Shown here in pieces: positions 54,221 through 62,243 of a stretch of DNA of 64,000 nucleotides (the first letter of the stretch is position 1; every line of letters starts with the position of its first letter). Below the pieces are notes generated by a model. That model was not told the origin of the DNA. It did no database searches and saw only the letters and a list, made by a program, of their open reading frames with translations. This DNA is from Pseudomonadaceae bacterium. Lineage in GTDB: Bacteria > Pseudomonadota > Gammaproteobacteria > Pseudomonadales > Azotimanducaceae. The stretch is from positions 186,001 to 250,000 of the forward strand of contig JANSWO010000005.1 in assembly GCA_024743435.1 (NCBI GenBank). The letters are read 5' to 3'. Position numbers and translations under genes: made by a program.

Positions 54221-54271
54221 GGTCGTCTTATGGCAAGCGTTCGCTATGCGGACGCTCCCCATAAGACGACC
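54221..54271. repeat. Long hairpin with 13-bp perfect arms
   Basis: Arms GGTCGTCTTATGG (54221-54233) and CCATAAGACGACC (54259-54271), with inner arms AGCGT (54236-54240) and ACGCT (54252-54256). It lies directly in front of the duplicated toxin end. Confidence 0.8.
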
Positions 54272-54272
54272 C

Positions 54273-54370
54273 TAGATGCCCGCTATGTTCGGGGTGTGTT
54301 GGTTGAGTTGCTGGGTGTGGATGACGAGCGGCTGGTGAAGTTGAGTGGGGTTGCCCGCCGGGCGCTGTAG
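54273..54370 (+). pseudogene. Duplicated 3' end of the nucleotidyltransferase gene
   Basis: 98 bp match 54039-54136 with only three base differences (offset 234 bp), including the stop codon. It codes for a copy of the last ~31 residues, ending RRAL, with two changed residues (Ala to Val, Arg to Lys), but has no start of its own. It is a recent partial duplication or the remnant of a second tandem copy of the gene. Confidence 0.85.
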
Positions 54371-54374
54371 CTAA

Positions 54375-54510
54375 GGGAACAGGACCAGGTGCCAGGTCCA
54401 GGGGACAGGACCAGGTGCCAGGTCCAGGGGACAGGTCCAAGTGCCAGGTCTAATCACACGGAGCCGGTGCCACCGCCAGATCGTTGGACCTGGCACTTGG
54501 TCCTGTCCCC
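54375..54510 (+). repeat. REP-like element, copy 2
   Basis: A tandem-repeat head (ACAGGACCAGGTGCCAGGTC-type units from 54375) leads into the 80-bp element: left arm 54429-54450, 36-bp centre 54451-54486, right arm 54487-54508. Arms pair with one mismatch, and the centre differs from copy 1 at only a few positions, so the two copies are young or maintained. Confidence 0.8.
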
Positions 54511-54539
54511 ATCACTCTTCGCGTCGGAGAAAATCGTCT

Positions 54540-54582
54540 GCCGCTCTCGCGGGGTTCTACGCGCGTCGATCGCTGTGCGATC
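54540..54582 (+). repeat. 43-bp inverted repeat, right copy
   Basis: Inverted partner of 53052-53094 (see there), ending in GATCGC-TGT-GCGATC, a few bases from the amtB terminator. Confidence 0.75.
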
Positions 54583-54587
54583 GACGT

Positions 54588-54610
54588 AAAGGGGCGCATT
54601 GCGCCCCTTT
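54588..54610 (-). terminator. Rho-independent terminator of amtB
   Basis: Perfect 10-bp stem AAAGGGGCGC and GCGCCCCTTT with a three-base loop, 22 bp after the amtB stop. On the minus strand the stem ends in TTT. Confidence 0.8.
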
Positions 54611-54631
54611 CAGGAGTTTGGATCGGACCTA

Positions 54632-55882
54632 TCAGTTCTTAGCGAACTCAGGATAGGCTTCGATCCCACACTCAGCGATGTCAGCACCGGACTGCTCTTC
54701 CTCTTCGGAGATGCGAATACCCATCACCGCTTTCAGGATCAACCAGATCACCAGGCTAGCGCCAAATGTCCAAACGAAGATTGCACCGAGGCCCGTCAGC
54801 TGTCCCATGAGGGTTGCCTCGGGATTCGTCAGCAGCACTGCCAACAATCCCCAGATACCGACCGTGCCGTGTACGGAGATCGCACCAACCGGATCGTCAA
54901 TCTTGAGCTTGTCGAGGCCAACAATCGACAGAACAACCAGTACACCGCCGATCATGCCGACGAGCATGGACATCTCGATACTCCCCGTAAGCGGTGATGC
55001 GGTAATCGACACCAGCCCAGCCAGCGCCCCGTTCAGGGCCATGGTCAAATCCGCCTTACCGAACCAAAGCCGAGCAAGCAAAAGAGCCGCAACCAAACCA
55101 CCACAAGCTGCAATGTTCGTGTTCACGAACACCTGTGATACGGCGTTCGCCTCATCAACGTTGCTTAGCTTGAGTTCGCTACCGCCGTTAAATCCGAACC
55201 AGCCGAACCAGAGGATGAACATACCGAGCGTTGCTAACGGCATGTTCGCACCGGGCATCGGATTCACTTCGCCGTTCGGACCGAACTTGCCTTTGCGGGG
55301 GCCAAGGACCAGAACACCAGCGAGCGCTGCTGCAGCACCACACATGTGCACAATGCCGGAGCCTGCAAAGTCCGAGAATCCTGCGTCCGCCAACGCGCCG
55401 CCGCCCCAGGACCATGCACCTTGAATCGGATAGATGAAGCCTGTCATAACGACGGCGAATGCAAGGAATGCCCAGAGCTTCATGCGCTCTGCAACCGCAC
55501 CGGAAACAATCGACATGGCAGTCGCCACAAAGACCACCTGAAAGAAGTAATCCGATCGTGCGGAATAATAGGTGTCACCGCCCGAGGCGAGGACTTCGTC
55601 AGCCGTGTGTTCTGCGCCGATCCCAAAGCCGAAGCTTGGCAGCCAGCCGGACACGTCCGTGTACATGATGGAGTAGCCAATCACCATGTACATGATGCAG
55701 GCGATACTGAACAACGCGACATTCTTGGTCAGAATCTCGGTTGTATTCTTGGCGCGAACCAGACCCGCTTCCAGCATGGCAAAACCAGGCGCCATGAACA
55801 TGACGAGCACGCCCATAACAAGGAAGTAGAACGTATCTATCGCGTAGTTCGTTTGAGCTAATGTGTTTGCTAGATCTTCCAC
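54632..55882 (-). CDS. amtB: Ammonium transporter
   Basis: 416 residues with eleven predicted membrane helices. The Amt signature DFAGSGIVHMCGAAAALAGV lies at about 168-187, and the late HGTVGIWGLLAVLL segment holds a pore His. It conducts ammonium inward under nitrogen limitation and is blocked by deuridylylated GlnK. The C-terminal tail (GIRISEEEEQSGADIAECG) is the GlnK contact region. It lies downstream of glnK (34 bp) in the usual glnK-amtB order. Confidence 0.96.
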   Translation of the reverse strand: MEDLANTLAQTNYAIDTFYFLVMGVLVMFMAPGFAMLEAGLVRAKNTTEILTKNVALFSIACIMYMVIGYSIMYTDVSGWLPSFGFGIGAEHTADEVLASGGDTYYSARSDYFFQVVFVATAMSIVSGAVAERMKLWAFLAFAVVMTGFIYPIQGAWSWGGGALADAGFSDFAGSGIVHMCGAAAALAGVLVLGPRKGKFGPNGEVNPMPGANMPLATLGMFILWFGWFGFNGGSELKLSNVDEANAVSQVFVNTNIAACGGLVAALLLARLWFGKADLTMALNGALAGLVSITASPLTGSIEMSMLVGMIGGVLVVLSIVGLDKLKIDDPVGAISVHGTVGIWGLLAVLLTNPEATLMGQLTGLGAIFVWTFGASLVIWLILKAVMGIRISEEEEQSGADIAECGIEAYPEFAKN

Positions 55883-55915
55883 AATCTATTCTCCTAATGG
55901 TGGGGAGGCGTTGCG

Positions 55916-56263
<348 letters not shown>

Positions 56264-56398
56264 CTAATTTGCGGTTCGGGCCGCTAGACCAACCGGTTGC
56301 GAACTCAGCGAGCCGAGTTCAGCGTTTGGTTGGCTGGGCTCACGCCCAGCCACTGCAGTCGAGATGTGGAAGATCTCAGCAGCCCGATTCTCGCCTAC

Positions 56399-57136
56399 TT
56401 ACAAGCTTTTCGATACCGACAGCACAATGGTGTCGTCGCACAGCTTGCTGCCGCCGAAACACTCATCCTCGTCGAGGTCTGTGCCAATGAACGCGGCACC
56501 GAAATCCAGGCCGCCGGCACTGGTGCTTACGCCAATGCTGTAATCGATGTAGTCATCACCCGGGTCTTCGCCCATCGCCGGTCCAATGAACGATGCAAAT
56601 GCCTCGTCGCTATCGAACATATTCAGACCAATGTTGGCGTCGAGACTGAAGTTTTCTCCGAGCGGAACTGATACGCCGCCGTACAGGTAGATGAAGGTGT
56701 CGGTTTCAGCGAAGTAGTCGTTTGAATACGCGAACCCGACCGTTGCGATGTTGAACGACAGGCTGCCGTAGATTTCCTGGTAGTCGAGATCCGGGTCAGA
56801 ATCGTCTTCCGGGTAGGCGTAATAGATGTAGCCGACGTCATAGCTGATGTCATCGTTGAACGAGCCGCCGTAGCCGAAATACAGATCGGTCTCGATCGCC
56901 GCGCCCGAGAACGTGACGTTAGAAGCCCAGGTGCCGGCGTAGAAGCCGTTATCCCAGGCGACATCGAAACCACCCTGCACCGCCATTGAGCGATCGCCCT
57001 GGGAGATACCGCGGAAGCGGTAGTCGGTGGCGAACGTTACGTTGCCCGACACTTCTGCGGCAGCAGCCGTCGTCCCGGAAAATGCCAGGCCGCCGAGGGC
57101 AACCGCGATAATCATGACTTTCTTGATAAGTCCCAT
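56399..57136 (-). CDS. TorF family putative porin
   Basis: 245 residues from ATG 57136, with GGAG 8 bp upstream. After a signal peptide (MIIAVALGGLAFSGTTAAAA) comes a beta-barrel pattern starting EVSGNVTFATDYRFRGISQG, the hallmark of the TorF (Gcw_chp) family, with many alternating Tyr/Asp strands, ending VSKSL with a terminal hydrophobic residue. A single Cys pair (DECFGGSKLCDD) is near the end. Such porins often precede glnK-amtB in proteobacteria and may let ammonium or small nitrogen compounds through the outer membrane. Selectivity is unknown. Confidence 0.88.
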   Translation of the reverse strand: MGLIKKVMIIAVALGGLAFSGTTAAAAEVSGNVTFATDYRFRGISQGDRSMAVQGGFDVAWDNGFYAGTWASNVTFSGAAIETDLYFGYGGSFNDDISYDVGYIYYAYPEDDSDPDLDYQEIYGSLSFNIATVGFAYSNDYFAETDTFIYLYGGVSVPLGENFSLDANIGLNMFDSDEAFASFIGPAMGEDPGDDYIDYSIGVSTSAGGLDFGAAFIGTDLDEDECFGGSKLCDDTIVLSVSKSL

Positions 57137-57593
57137 CTTTGAACTCCGTTGTTTGCGCGCCAAGTTCGGCGCGAACTCCTGTTTGATTTCTTGCGCACCC
57201 CTTTGCGCGCACCCCCAAATCGGGTGAAGCTGAGAGAGCAGCATTCGTGCCAAGTACCTAAGCCTATGTTTTTATTGTTTTTCTCAAATCAAACAGACAA
57301 TAGACGCCGTTCCGGTGCGATTTGTCGCACCAGCAGAAAGCGCAGGCGCTATTTCGGTGCATGCAGTGAGTCAAAGTCGCACGTGGGCGAGCGTGATCAG
57401 CCATTGGCAGCCTTCGCGCGCCGATCTACCATCATTGAACTGGCTTCACACGCGCCTGAAACAACTGGCTGAACGAGCAGGTTGAGGCCCCGAGGGCCTG
57501 CAGCTAGCAAGTGCTCAGCGGGTCCATTCGCGAACTTGAGAATGCAACCGGGTGTGAATTGAGATAACTCGATATCCGACTGGAGAGAACGCC
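57137..57593. other. Divergent region between porin and ubiK
   Basis: About 460 bp without a gene. It holds the sigma-54 type promoter of the porin-glnK-amtB genes (57238-57252), a perfect inverted repeat GGTGCGA-tttg-TCGCACC (57314-57331) that may bind an activator, and the upstream region of ubiK with its GGAGAG site at 57582-57587. Confidence 0.6.
57238..57252 (-). promoter_or_regulatory. Sigma-54 type promoter upstream of the porin gene
   Basis: On the minus strand TGGCACGAATGCTGC reads as the -24/-12 promoter of RpoN (consensus TGGCACG-N4-TTGC), with GG and GC ten bases apart. It lies about 100 bp upstream of the porin ATG. Nitrogen genes glnK-amtB follow, which fits NtrC/RpoN control. 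Confidence 0.65.
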
Positions 57594-57863
57594 ATCAGCA
57601 ACGAATCAAAAGCCTTCAGCAGCGGCCGCGCACCGGGGCTTGCAGAGCTCTCTTCAGCATTGCTGAATGGAATTGAAAACCTGCTTCCTACAGGCGCCGG
57701 CGCGCAGGCGAAGTCCATCATCAATCGCCTCATCGATGAAGCGAACCTCGTACCGAAGAGCGAGCTGGACGCCCACCTTGCGCTTGTGAGCCAGCTCAAC
57801 GAGCGCGTAGGCGAACTTGAGAAACGCCTGGAAAACCTGGAAGCACCAGCACCGGGCGACTAA
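57594..57863 (+). CDS. ubiK: UbiK family accessory factor (BMFP domain), apparent ATC start
   Basis: 89 residues if started at ATC 57594; the first standard start codon in frame is TTG 57660 (67 residues). The protein is helical with a C-terminal coiled coil (LVSQLNERVGELEKRLENLE) and KSIINRLIDEANLVPKSELD before it, as in UbiK/YqiC, which assists ubiquinone synthesis. Family members are about 80-100 residues and have the N-terminal helix that only the ATC start would supply (GLAELSSALLNGIENLLP). GGAGAG lies 6-7 bp before the ATC, and no in-frame ATG, GTG or TTG exists upstream before a stop. It lies between glnK and comM as in Pseudomonas. Confidence 0.75.
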   Translation: MSNESKAFSSGRAPGLAELSSALLNGIENLLPTGAGAQAKSIINRLIDEANLVPKSELDAHLALVSQLNERVGELEKRLENLEAPAPGD

Positions 57864-57954
57864 CAACGCCTAGGCGGCCCAGTAGCAAACAGAAGCAAAC
57901 GGATGCAAACGCCGGCCGCCGCATCACCCACCCAGCCATCCACGGAGAGAAAGA

Positions 57955-59481
57955 ATGGCAGCGCCAAACGGTGCCTGCGTGCGCTCGCGTGCCCAGATTG
58001 GTCTGGATGCGCCACTGATTCGCGTCGAGGCGCACATCCAGAATGTCGGATTGCCTGCGTTTACCCTCGTGGGGCTGCCTGAAGTGGCTGTAAAAGAAGC
58101 AAAGGACCGCGTGCGCAGCGCCATGACGACGAGCGGCTTCGATTTCCCAAGCGGCAGGATCACGGTCAACCTGGCGCCCGCTGACCAACAAAAAGGCGGT
58201 TCTCGCTTTGACCTGGCGATGGCCACCGCCATTCTCGTTGCGTCCGGTCAGCTGCCTCCCGAACGGCTGGAGCAGCTGGAAATGATTGGCGAACTCGGGT
58301 TGTTCGGCGACCTTCGTCGCAGCCCTGGCGCGCTTTGCGCCGCGACCGCGGCGGCCCGGGCCCGCCGGACTTTGGTGTTGCCCTCCAGCGATATGGCGCA
58401 GCTTGAGCACTTTGCGCCTTCCAACGTATTAGCCTGCAGCCATCTCAACGAGGTATGTGAGTTCCTTCGCTATGGACGCGTGCCGGCCACGAGGCGCCGA
58501 GCGTCGCCGACACTCGAGCCGCCCCAATCCAGACAGCCCGCGCTGAGCGATGTGGTCGGCCAGGAGAGTGCGAAACGCGCACTGCGAATCGCTGCGGCCG
58601 GCGGCCACCACCTGCTCATGGTCGGGCCACCCGGTTCAGGCAAGACCATGCTGGCAAGCCGTCTGCCTGGGTTGCTCGGCCGGCTGGATCGCAGACGGGC
58701 CCTGGAGGTTGCGCAGATTTACTCCATCGGTGATAACCAACCACCACCACCGGGCGAACGACCGTTTCGCGCACCGCACCACAGCGCATCCGCAGCAGCA
58801 CTCGTGGGTGGCGGCTCTGTGCCAAAACCGGGTGAGATTACCCTTGCGCACAACGGCGTGCTGTTTCTGGATGAGCTGCCGGAGTTCAAACGATCTGTGT
58901 TGGATAACCTGCGCGAGCCGATGGAATCTCGCTCCATTTCTCTCGCACGCGCTGCCGCCAGAGCCGTCTATCCCGCACGCTTCCAACTGATTGCGGCGAT
59001 GAACCCATGTCCCGCCGGGCTTGTCTGCCGGCCAGACAAGTGTCGCTGCGCCCCGCACCAGAAACAGGCGTACCAATCTCGGCTCTCTGGGCCACTGCTC
59101 GACCGCATAGACCTGCATGTCGCCGTGCCGGCTTTGGCAACCGATGTCATGTTGAACGCCAGCGCGCCCGACGCCGGTACGTTAAGCGCTCAAGACGATG
59201 TCCAACTGTGTGAAAACGCCCGCCAGCGGGCATTCCAGCGGCAGGGGATGGTTAACGCCGAACTGAGCGGCGAGCAGGCTCAGACGGCCTGCCAATTGTC
59301 CCCGCACGGGCGAGACGTGCTCACAAAAGCGATTGCAACATTCGACCTGTCGATGCGCTCGGTGCACAAGATATTGCGCATAAGCCGAACCATTGCGGAC
59401 ATGCAGTCCTGCGAGAAGGTGGCGGACGAGCATCTACTGGAGGCGCTCAGCTACCGAAGCCTGGACTGGCAAAGCAGCTAA
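57955..59481 (+). CDS. comM: ComM/YifB, AAA+ Mg-chelatase-like helicase
   Basis: 508 residues. The N-terminal Lon-like domain includes VEAHIQNVGLPAFTLVGLPE. Walker A GPPGSGKTMLASRLPGLL lies near 223-240, FLDELPEFKRSVLDNLREPM near 305-324 contains Walker B, and a Cys cluster NPCPAGLVCRPDKCRC is near 347-362. ComM is a hexameric helicase that promotes branch migration during natural transformation and recombination. Length and motifs are complete. It follows ubiK by about 90 bp. Confidence 0.95.
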   Translation: MAAPNGACVRSRAQIGLDAPLIRVEAHIQNVGLPAFTLVGLPEVAVKEAKDRVRSAMTTSGFDFPSGRITVNLAPADQQKGGSRFDLAMATAILVASGQLPPERLEQLEMIGELGLFGDLRRSPGALCAATAAARARRTLVLPSSDMAQLEHFAPSNVLACSHLNEVCEFLRYGRVPATRRRASPTLEPPQSRQPALSDVVGQESAKRALRIAAAGGHHLLMVGPPGSGKTMLASRLPGLLGRLDRRRALEVAQIYSIGDNQPPPPGERPFRAPHHSASAAALVGGGSVPKPGEITLAHNGVLFLDELPEFKRSVLDNLREPMESRSISLARAAARAVYPARFQLIAAMNPCPAGLVCRPDKCRCAPHQKQAYQSRLSGPLLDRIDLHVAVPALATDVMLNASAPDAGTLSAQDDVQLCENARQRAFQRQGMVNAELSGEQAQTACQLSPHGRDVLTKAIATFDLSMRSVHKILRISRTIADMQSCEKVADEHLLEALSYRSLDWQSS

Positions 59482-59623
59482 GGCTGCCTGGGCTGATCAC
59501 TCACCCGGCGGCGGAGACCGCCGGAACTGACGCATCGCCAGCGTCCAGCTGAGGGCTGAGCTGATTTGAGCTGAGAGTCAGGCTCCACTCGCTCTGAGGT
59601 TGCGAGGTTATGAGGCGGCTGCG

Positions 59624-60058
59624 TTACTCGACGCTACTGACCATGTAGTCCAGAGCGTCACGCAACTCGTCATCGCTGCAGCTGACGCAGCTGCCACCTG
59701 CCGGCATGAGGTTGATGCCGTTTTTCGTGTGGTCCCACAACGTATCCATACCTTGGGCAAGTCTAGGCTCCCAGTCGGCCGTATCACCCAGCTTCGGTGC
59801 GCCGGACACACCCACCATGTGGCATGCGAAACAGAAGGTGTCATACACCTCCTGACCAGACATCGGGCCCGAAGAGACTGCGGCAGTTACCGCCTGACCG
59901 CAATCATCGCCAGCACGACAGATCGCACCGATGGGCGCGAGGCGTTCGCTGATCTCATCGTCAGTTCCCGGCGGCAACGCCAATGCCTGCCAGGCCAGAA
60001 CACACACAACAGACAGTGCTGTAAAACCCTTAAGCCCAGACAGACGAGATCGGAACAC
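59624..60058 (-). CDS. Cytochrome c5 family protein
   Basis: 144 residues. The signal peptide runs to WQALA. The single haem site CFACH is near residues 75-79, then GAPKLGDTADWEPRLAQGMD and the late MPAGGSCVSCSDDELRDALD with the axial Met and the c5 Cys pair (about 117-136). It is a periplasmic electron carrier, the position of cycB in Pseudomonas (from memory). It has an N-terminal insert with a Cys pair (AICRAGDDCGQ). Which oxidase it serves is unknown. Confidence 0.88.
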   Translation of the reverse strand: MFRSRLSGLKGFTALSVVCVLAWQALALPPGTDDEISERLAPIGAICRAGDDCGQAVTAAVSSGPMSGQEVYDTFCFACHMVGVSGAPKLGDTADWEPRLAQGMDTLWDHTKNGINLMPAGGSCVSCSDDELRDALDYMVSSVE

Positions 60059-60248
60059 GTTGCTACTCCAAAACTAAAACAGTCGATGCGCACCAACCTG
60101 GCAGCGCGCATTCGCGGCGGCGCATTATATCCCCGGGACCACATCCGGGGCCACCTACGCACTTCATCCGCCATCTAACAAGTCAAAGTGTAGTCCGGCC
60201 GTGAAACTTGGCCGCCCAGGTCGGACAAATCCACACTGAGCAACCGGA

Positions 60249-62192
60249 TCAGCTGATCACGACAAGCTCGAACCCTTCATCCACTCGCGCTCCCGGGGCG
60301 CAGTTGATTCGCTCTACCCTGCCCGCGGACGGAGCCGTGACCTGGTGCTCCATCTTCATGGCCTCAACGACGACCAGCACATCACCCGCGGCCACCTGAT
60401 CGCCCTGGGCGACGGCGACGCTCAACACTTGGCCGGGCATGGGCGATTCAATTTTCCCAGAACCCGCGTCTTGCCGCATTGAACTGACTGCCAACGGATC
60501 TACCCGGACAATCGTCTCGTTGCTGCCGCCGATGCAGATGTGTAGCTGGCCCGCAACCTCGACAACATGAGCTCGAAGCGCTTCCCCGGAGAGCACCATC
60601 CGCCGCTCGCACCCATCCGCCTCGTATTCCTCAACCTGAACACACAGATCGCCCACCCATAGTTCACGGTCCAACCGGGCACAGCGGAGTTCATCCCCGC
60701 GCCAGCCAAGACGCAGTGTGCTCGATCGCGGCTCGCCGTTAACCTGGAACCCATCCAGCACGCGCCAATGTTGATCGACGGCGCTTGCGCCAGACCGAGA
60801 GCCACCGGTCAACTCAAGCAGAGCGACAAAAGGTGCGAGCTGTTCAGGCTCGGGCAATAGTGCATCACCTGCCCGCTCAATCAGTTTAGTGGTGTAGTCC
60901 CCGGCAACGAACGCATCGTCCGCAAGCAGGCGTCTTAGAAAGCCCATGTTGTGCTGAACACCGACAATCGCTGAGTTCGCCAGCGCGCGATCGAGCCCGG
61001 CTATCGCGGCAGCCCGGGTCGCGCCAGTCGCGACCACCTTGGCCAGCATCGGATCGTAGTGCATCGAAACGCTGCCACCGGTTTCGACCCCGCTATCAAC
61101 CCGTACATGATCAGGAAACGCAACGAGTTGAAGCTCACCCGTGGATGGCAGAAATTTGCGCTGCGGGTTTTCGGCGTAAACGCGCGCCTCGATCGCATGG
61201 CCAGAGATAGCAAGCTCATCCTGAGCAAACGGCAGAGCTTCTCCAGCCGCGACACGCAGCTGCCATTCCACCAGGTCGAGACCGGTGATCGCCTCCGTGA
61301 CCGGGTGCTCGACCTGCAGCCGCGTGTTCATCTCCATGAAGAAGAACTCGTCGCCCTCCGCGATGAATTCCACGGTTCCGGCACCGACATAGTCAATTGC
61401 GGATGCCGCACGTAGCGCCGCTGCCGCGAGTTCGCTACGAACATCAGCGCTGATTGACGGGCCTGGCGCTTCCTCAATGACCTTCTGGTGCCGACGCTGG
61501 ACTGAACAGTCACGCTCAAACAAGTGCAGCAGATTGCCGTGCTGGTCGCCAAGCACCTGCACTTCGATGTGTTTTGGCTCGGTAAGAAAACGCTCAAGTA
61601 AGACTCGATCATCGGCAAACGACGCAGCGGCCTCTCGCTGCGCAGCGGCGAGCGCAGCGGCAAACTCAGAGGCTTCGTGCACGATACGCATGCCTTTACC
61701 ACCGCCGCCGGCAGACGCCTTGATCAGTAACGGAAAACCAACTTCTTCCGCCCGCGCCGCAAGGCCGGTTGCCGATTGATCGTCGCCAGAGTAACCGGGC
61801 ACTACCGGCGCCCCCGCTTGAGCAACGAGGTTTTTGGCTTCTATCTTCGAGCCCATCGCTCGAATGGAATCTGCGCTCGGGCCAACGAATACCGCGCCGG
61901 CAGTGGTTACCGCCTCCGCAAATTCGGCATTTTCTGAGAAGAAGCCATAACCTGGATGCACGGCAGCAGCACCACTTATCTCAATGGCTTCCAGCAAGGC
62001 TGGCAGGTTCAGATAACTGTCGAGCGCTGGCGCCGGGCCCAGCAGTATGGCCTCATCGGCCAGACGCACGTGCGGTGCTCCCCGGTCAGCCTCTGAATAG
62101 ACAGCAATCACCCTGAGCCCCATCGAGCGGGCCGTACGCGCAATGCGGCAAGCGATCTCGCCTCGGTTGGCTATCAGCAACGAATCAAACAT
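60249..62192 (-). CDS. liuD: Acyl-CoA carboxylase biotin subunit (methylcrotonyl-CoA carboxylase alpha type)
   Basis: 647 residues. The biotin carboxylase domain starts MFDSLLIANRGEIACRIART; the ATP-grasp region has KASAGGGGKGMRIV, and FFMEMNTRLQVEHPVTE carries catalytic residues. The C-terminal biotinyl domain has EAMKMEHQV with the biotin Lys near 613. The protein carboxylates its own biotin and passes it to the partner subunit encoded upstream. Paired with the carboxyltransferase, this fits leucine or acyclic terpene breakdown. A propionyl-CoA type is possible. Confidence 0.88.
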   Translation of the reverse strand: MFDSLLIANRGEIACRIARTARSMGLRVIAVYSEADRGAPHVRLADEAILLGPAPALDSYLNLPALLEAIEISGAAAVHPGYGFFSENAEFAEAVTTAGAVFVGPSADSIRAMGSKIEAKNLVAQAGAPVVPGYSGDDQSATGLAARAEEVGFPLLIKASAGGGGKGMRIVHEASEFAAALAAAQREAAASFADDRVLLERFLTEPKHIEVQVLGDQHGNLLHLFERDCSVQRRHQKVIEEAPGPSISADVRSELAAAALRAASAIDYVGAGTVEFIAEGDEFFFMEMNTRLQVEHPVTEAITGLDLVEWQLRVAAGEALPFAQDELAISGHAIEARVYAENPQRKFLPSTGELQLVAFPDHVRVDSGVETGGSVSMHYDPMLAKVVATGATRAAAIAGLDRALANSAIVGVQHNMGFLRRLLADDAFVAGDYTTKLIERAGDALLPEPEQLAPFVALLELTGGSRSGASAVDQHWRVLDGFQVNGEPRSSTLRLGWRGDELRCARLDRELWVGDLCVQVEEYEADGCERRMVLSGEALRAHVVEVAGQLHICIGGSNETIVRVDPLAVSSMRQDAGSGKIESPMPGQVLSVAVAQGDQVAAGDVLVVVEAMKMEHQVTAPSAGRVERINCAPGARVDEGFELVVIS

Positions 62193-62243
62193 TTCTTCGA
62201 ACCTGCATCTGTGTCTGGAAGCATCAAGTCGATCGCGAACGCA

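Larger units (their letters stand above)
54137..54631. other. Repeat-filled region between the toxin gene and amtB
   Basis: No intact gene. In order it contains a hairpin (54149-54211), a second long hairpin (54221-54271), the duplicated toxin 3' end (54273-54370), the second REP-like element (54375-54510), the right 43-bp inverted repeat (54540-54582) and the amtB terminator (54588-54610). Confidence 0.7.

Noticed and set aside
54678-55424. Plus-strand 248-residue frame
   Set aside because: Antisense shadow of amtB; composition follows the codons of the membrane helices on the other strand.
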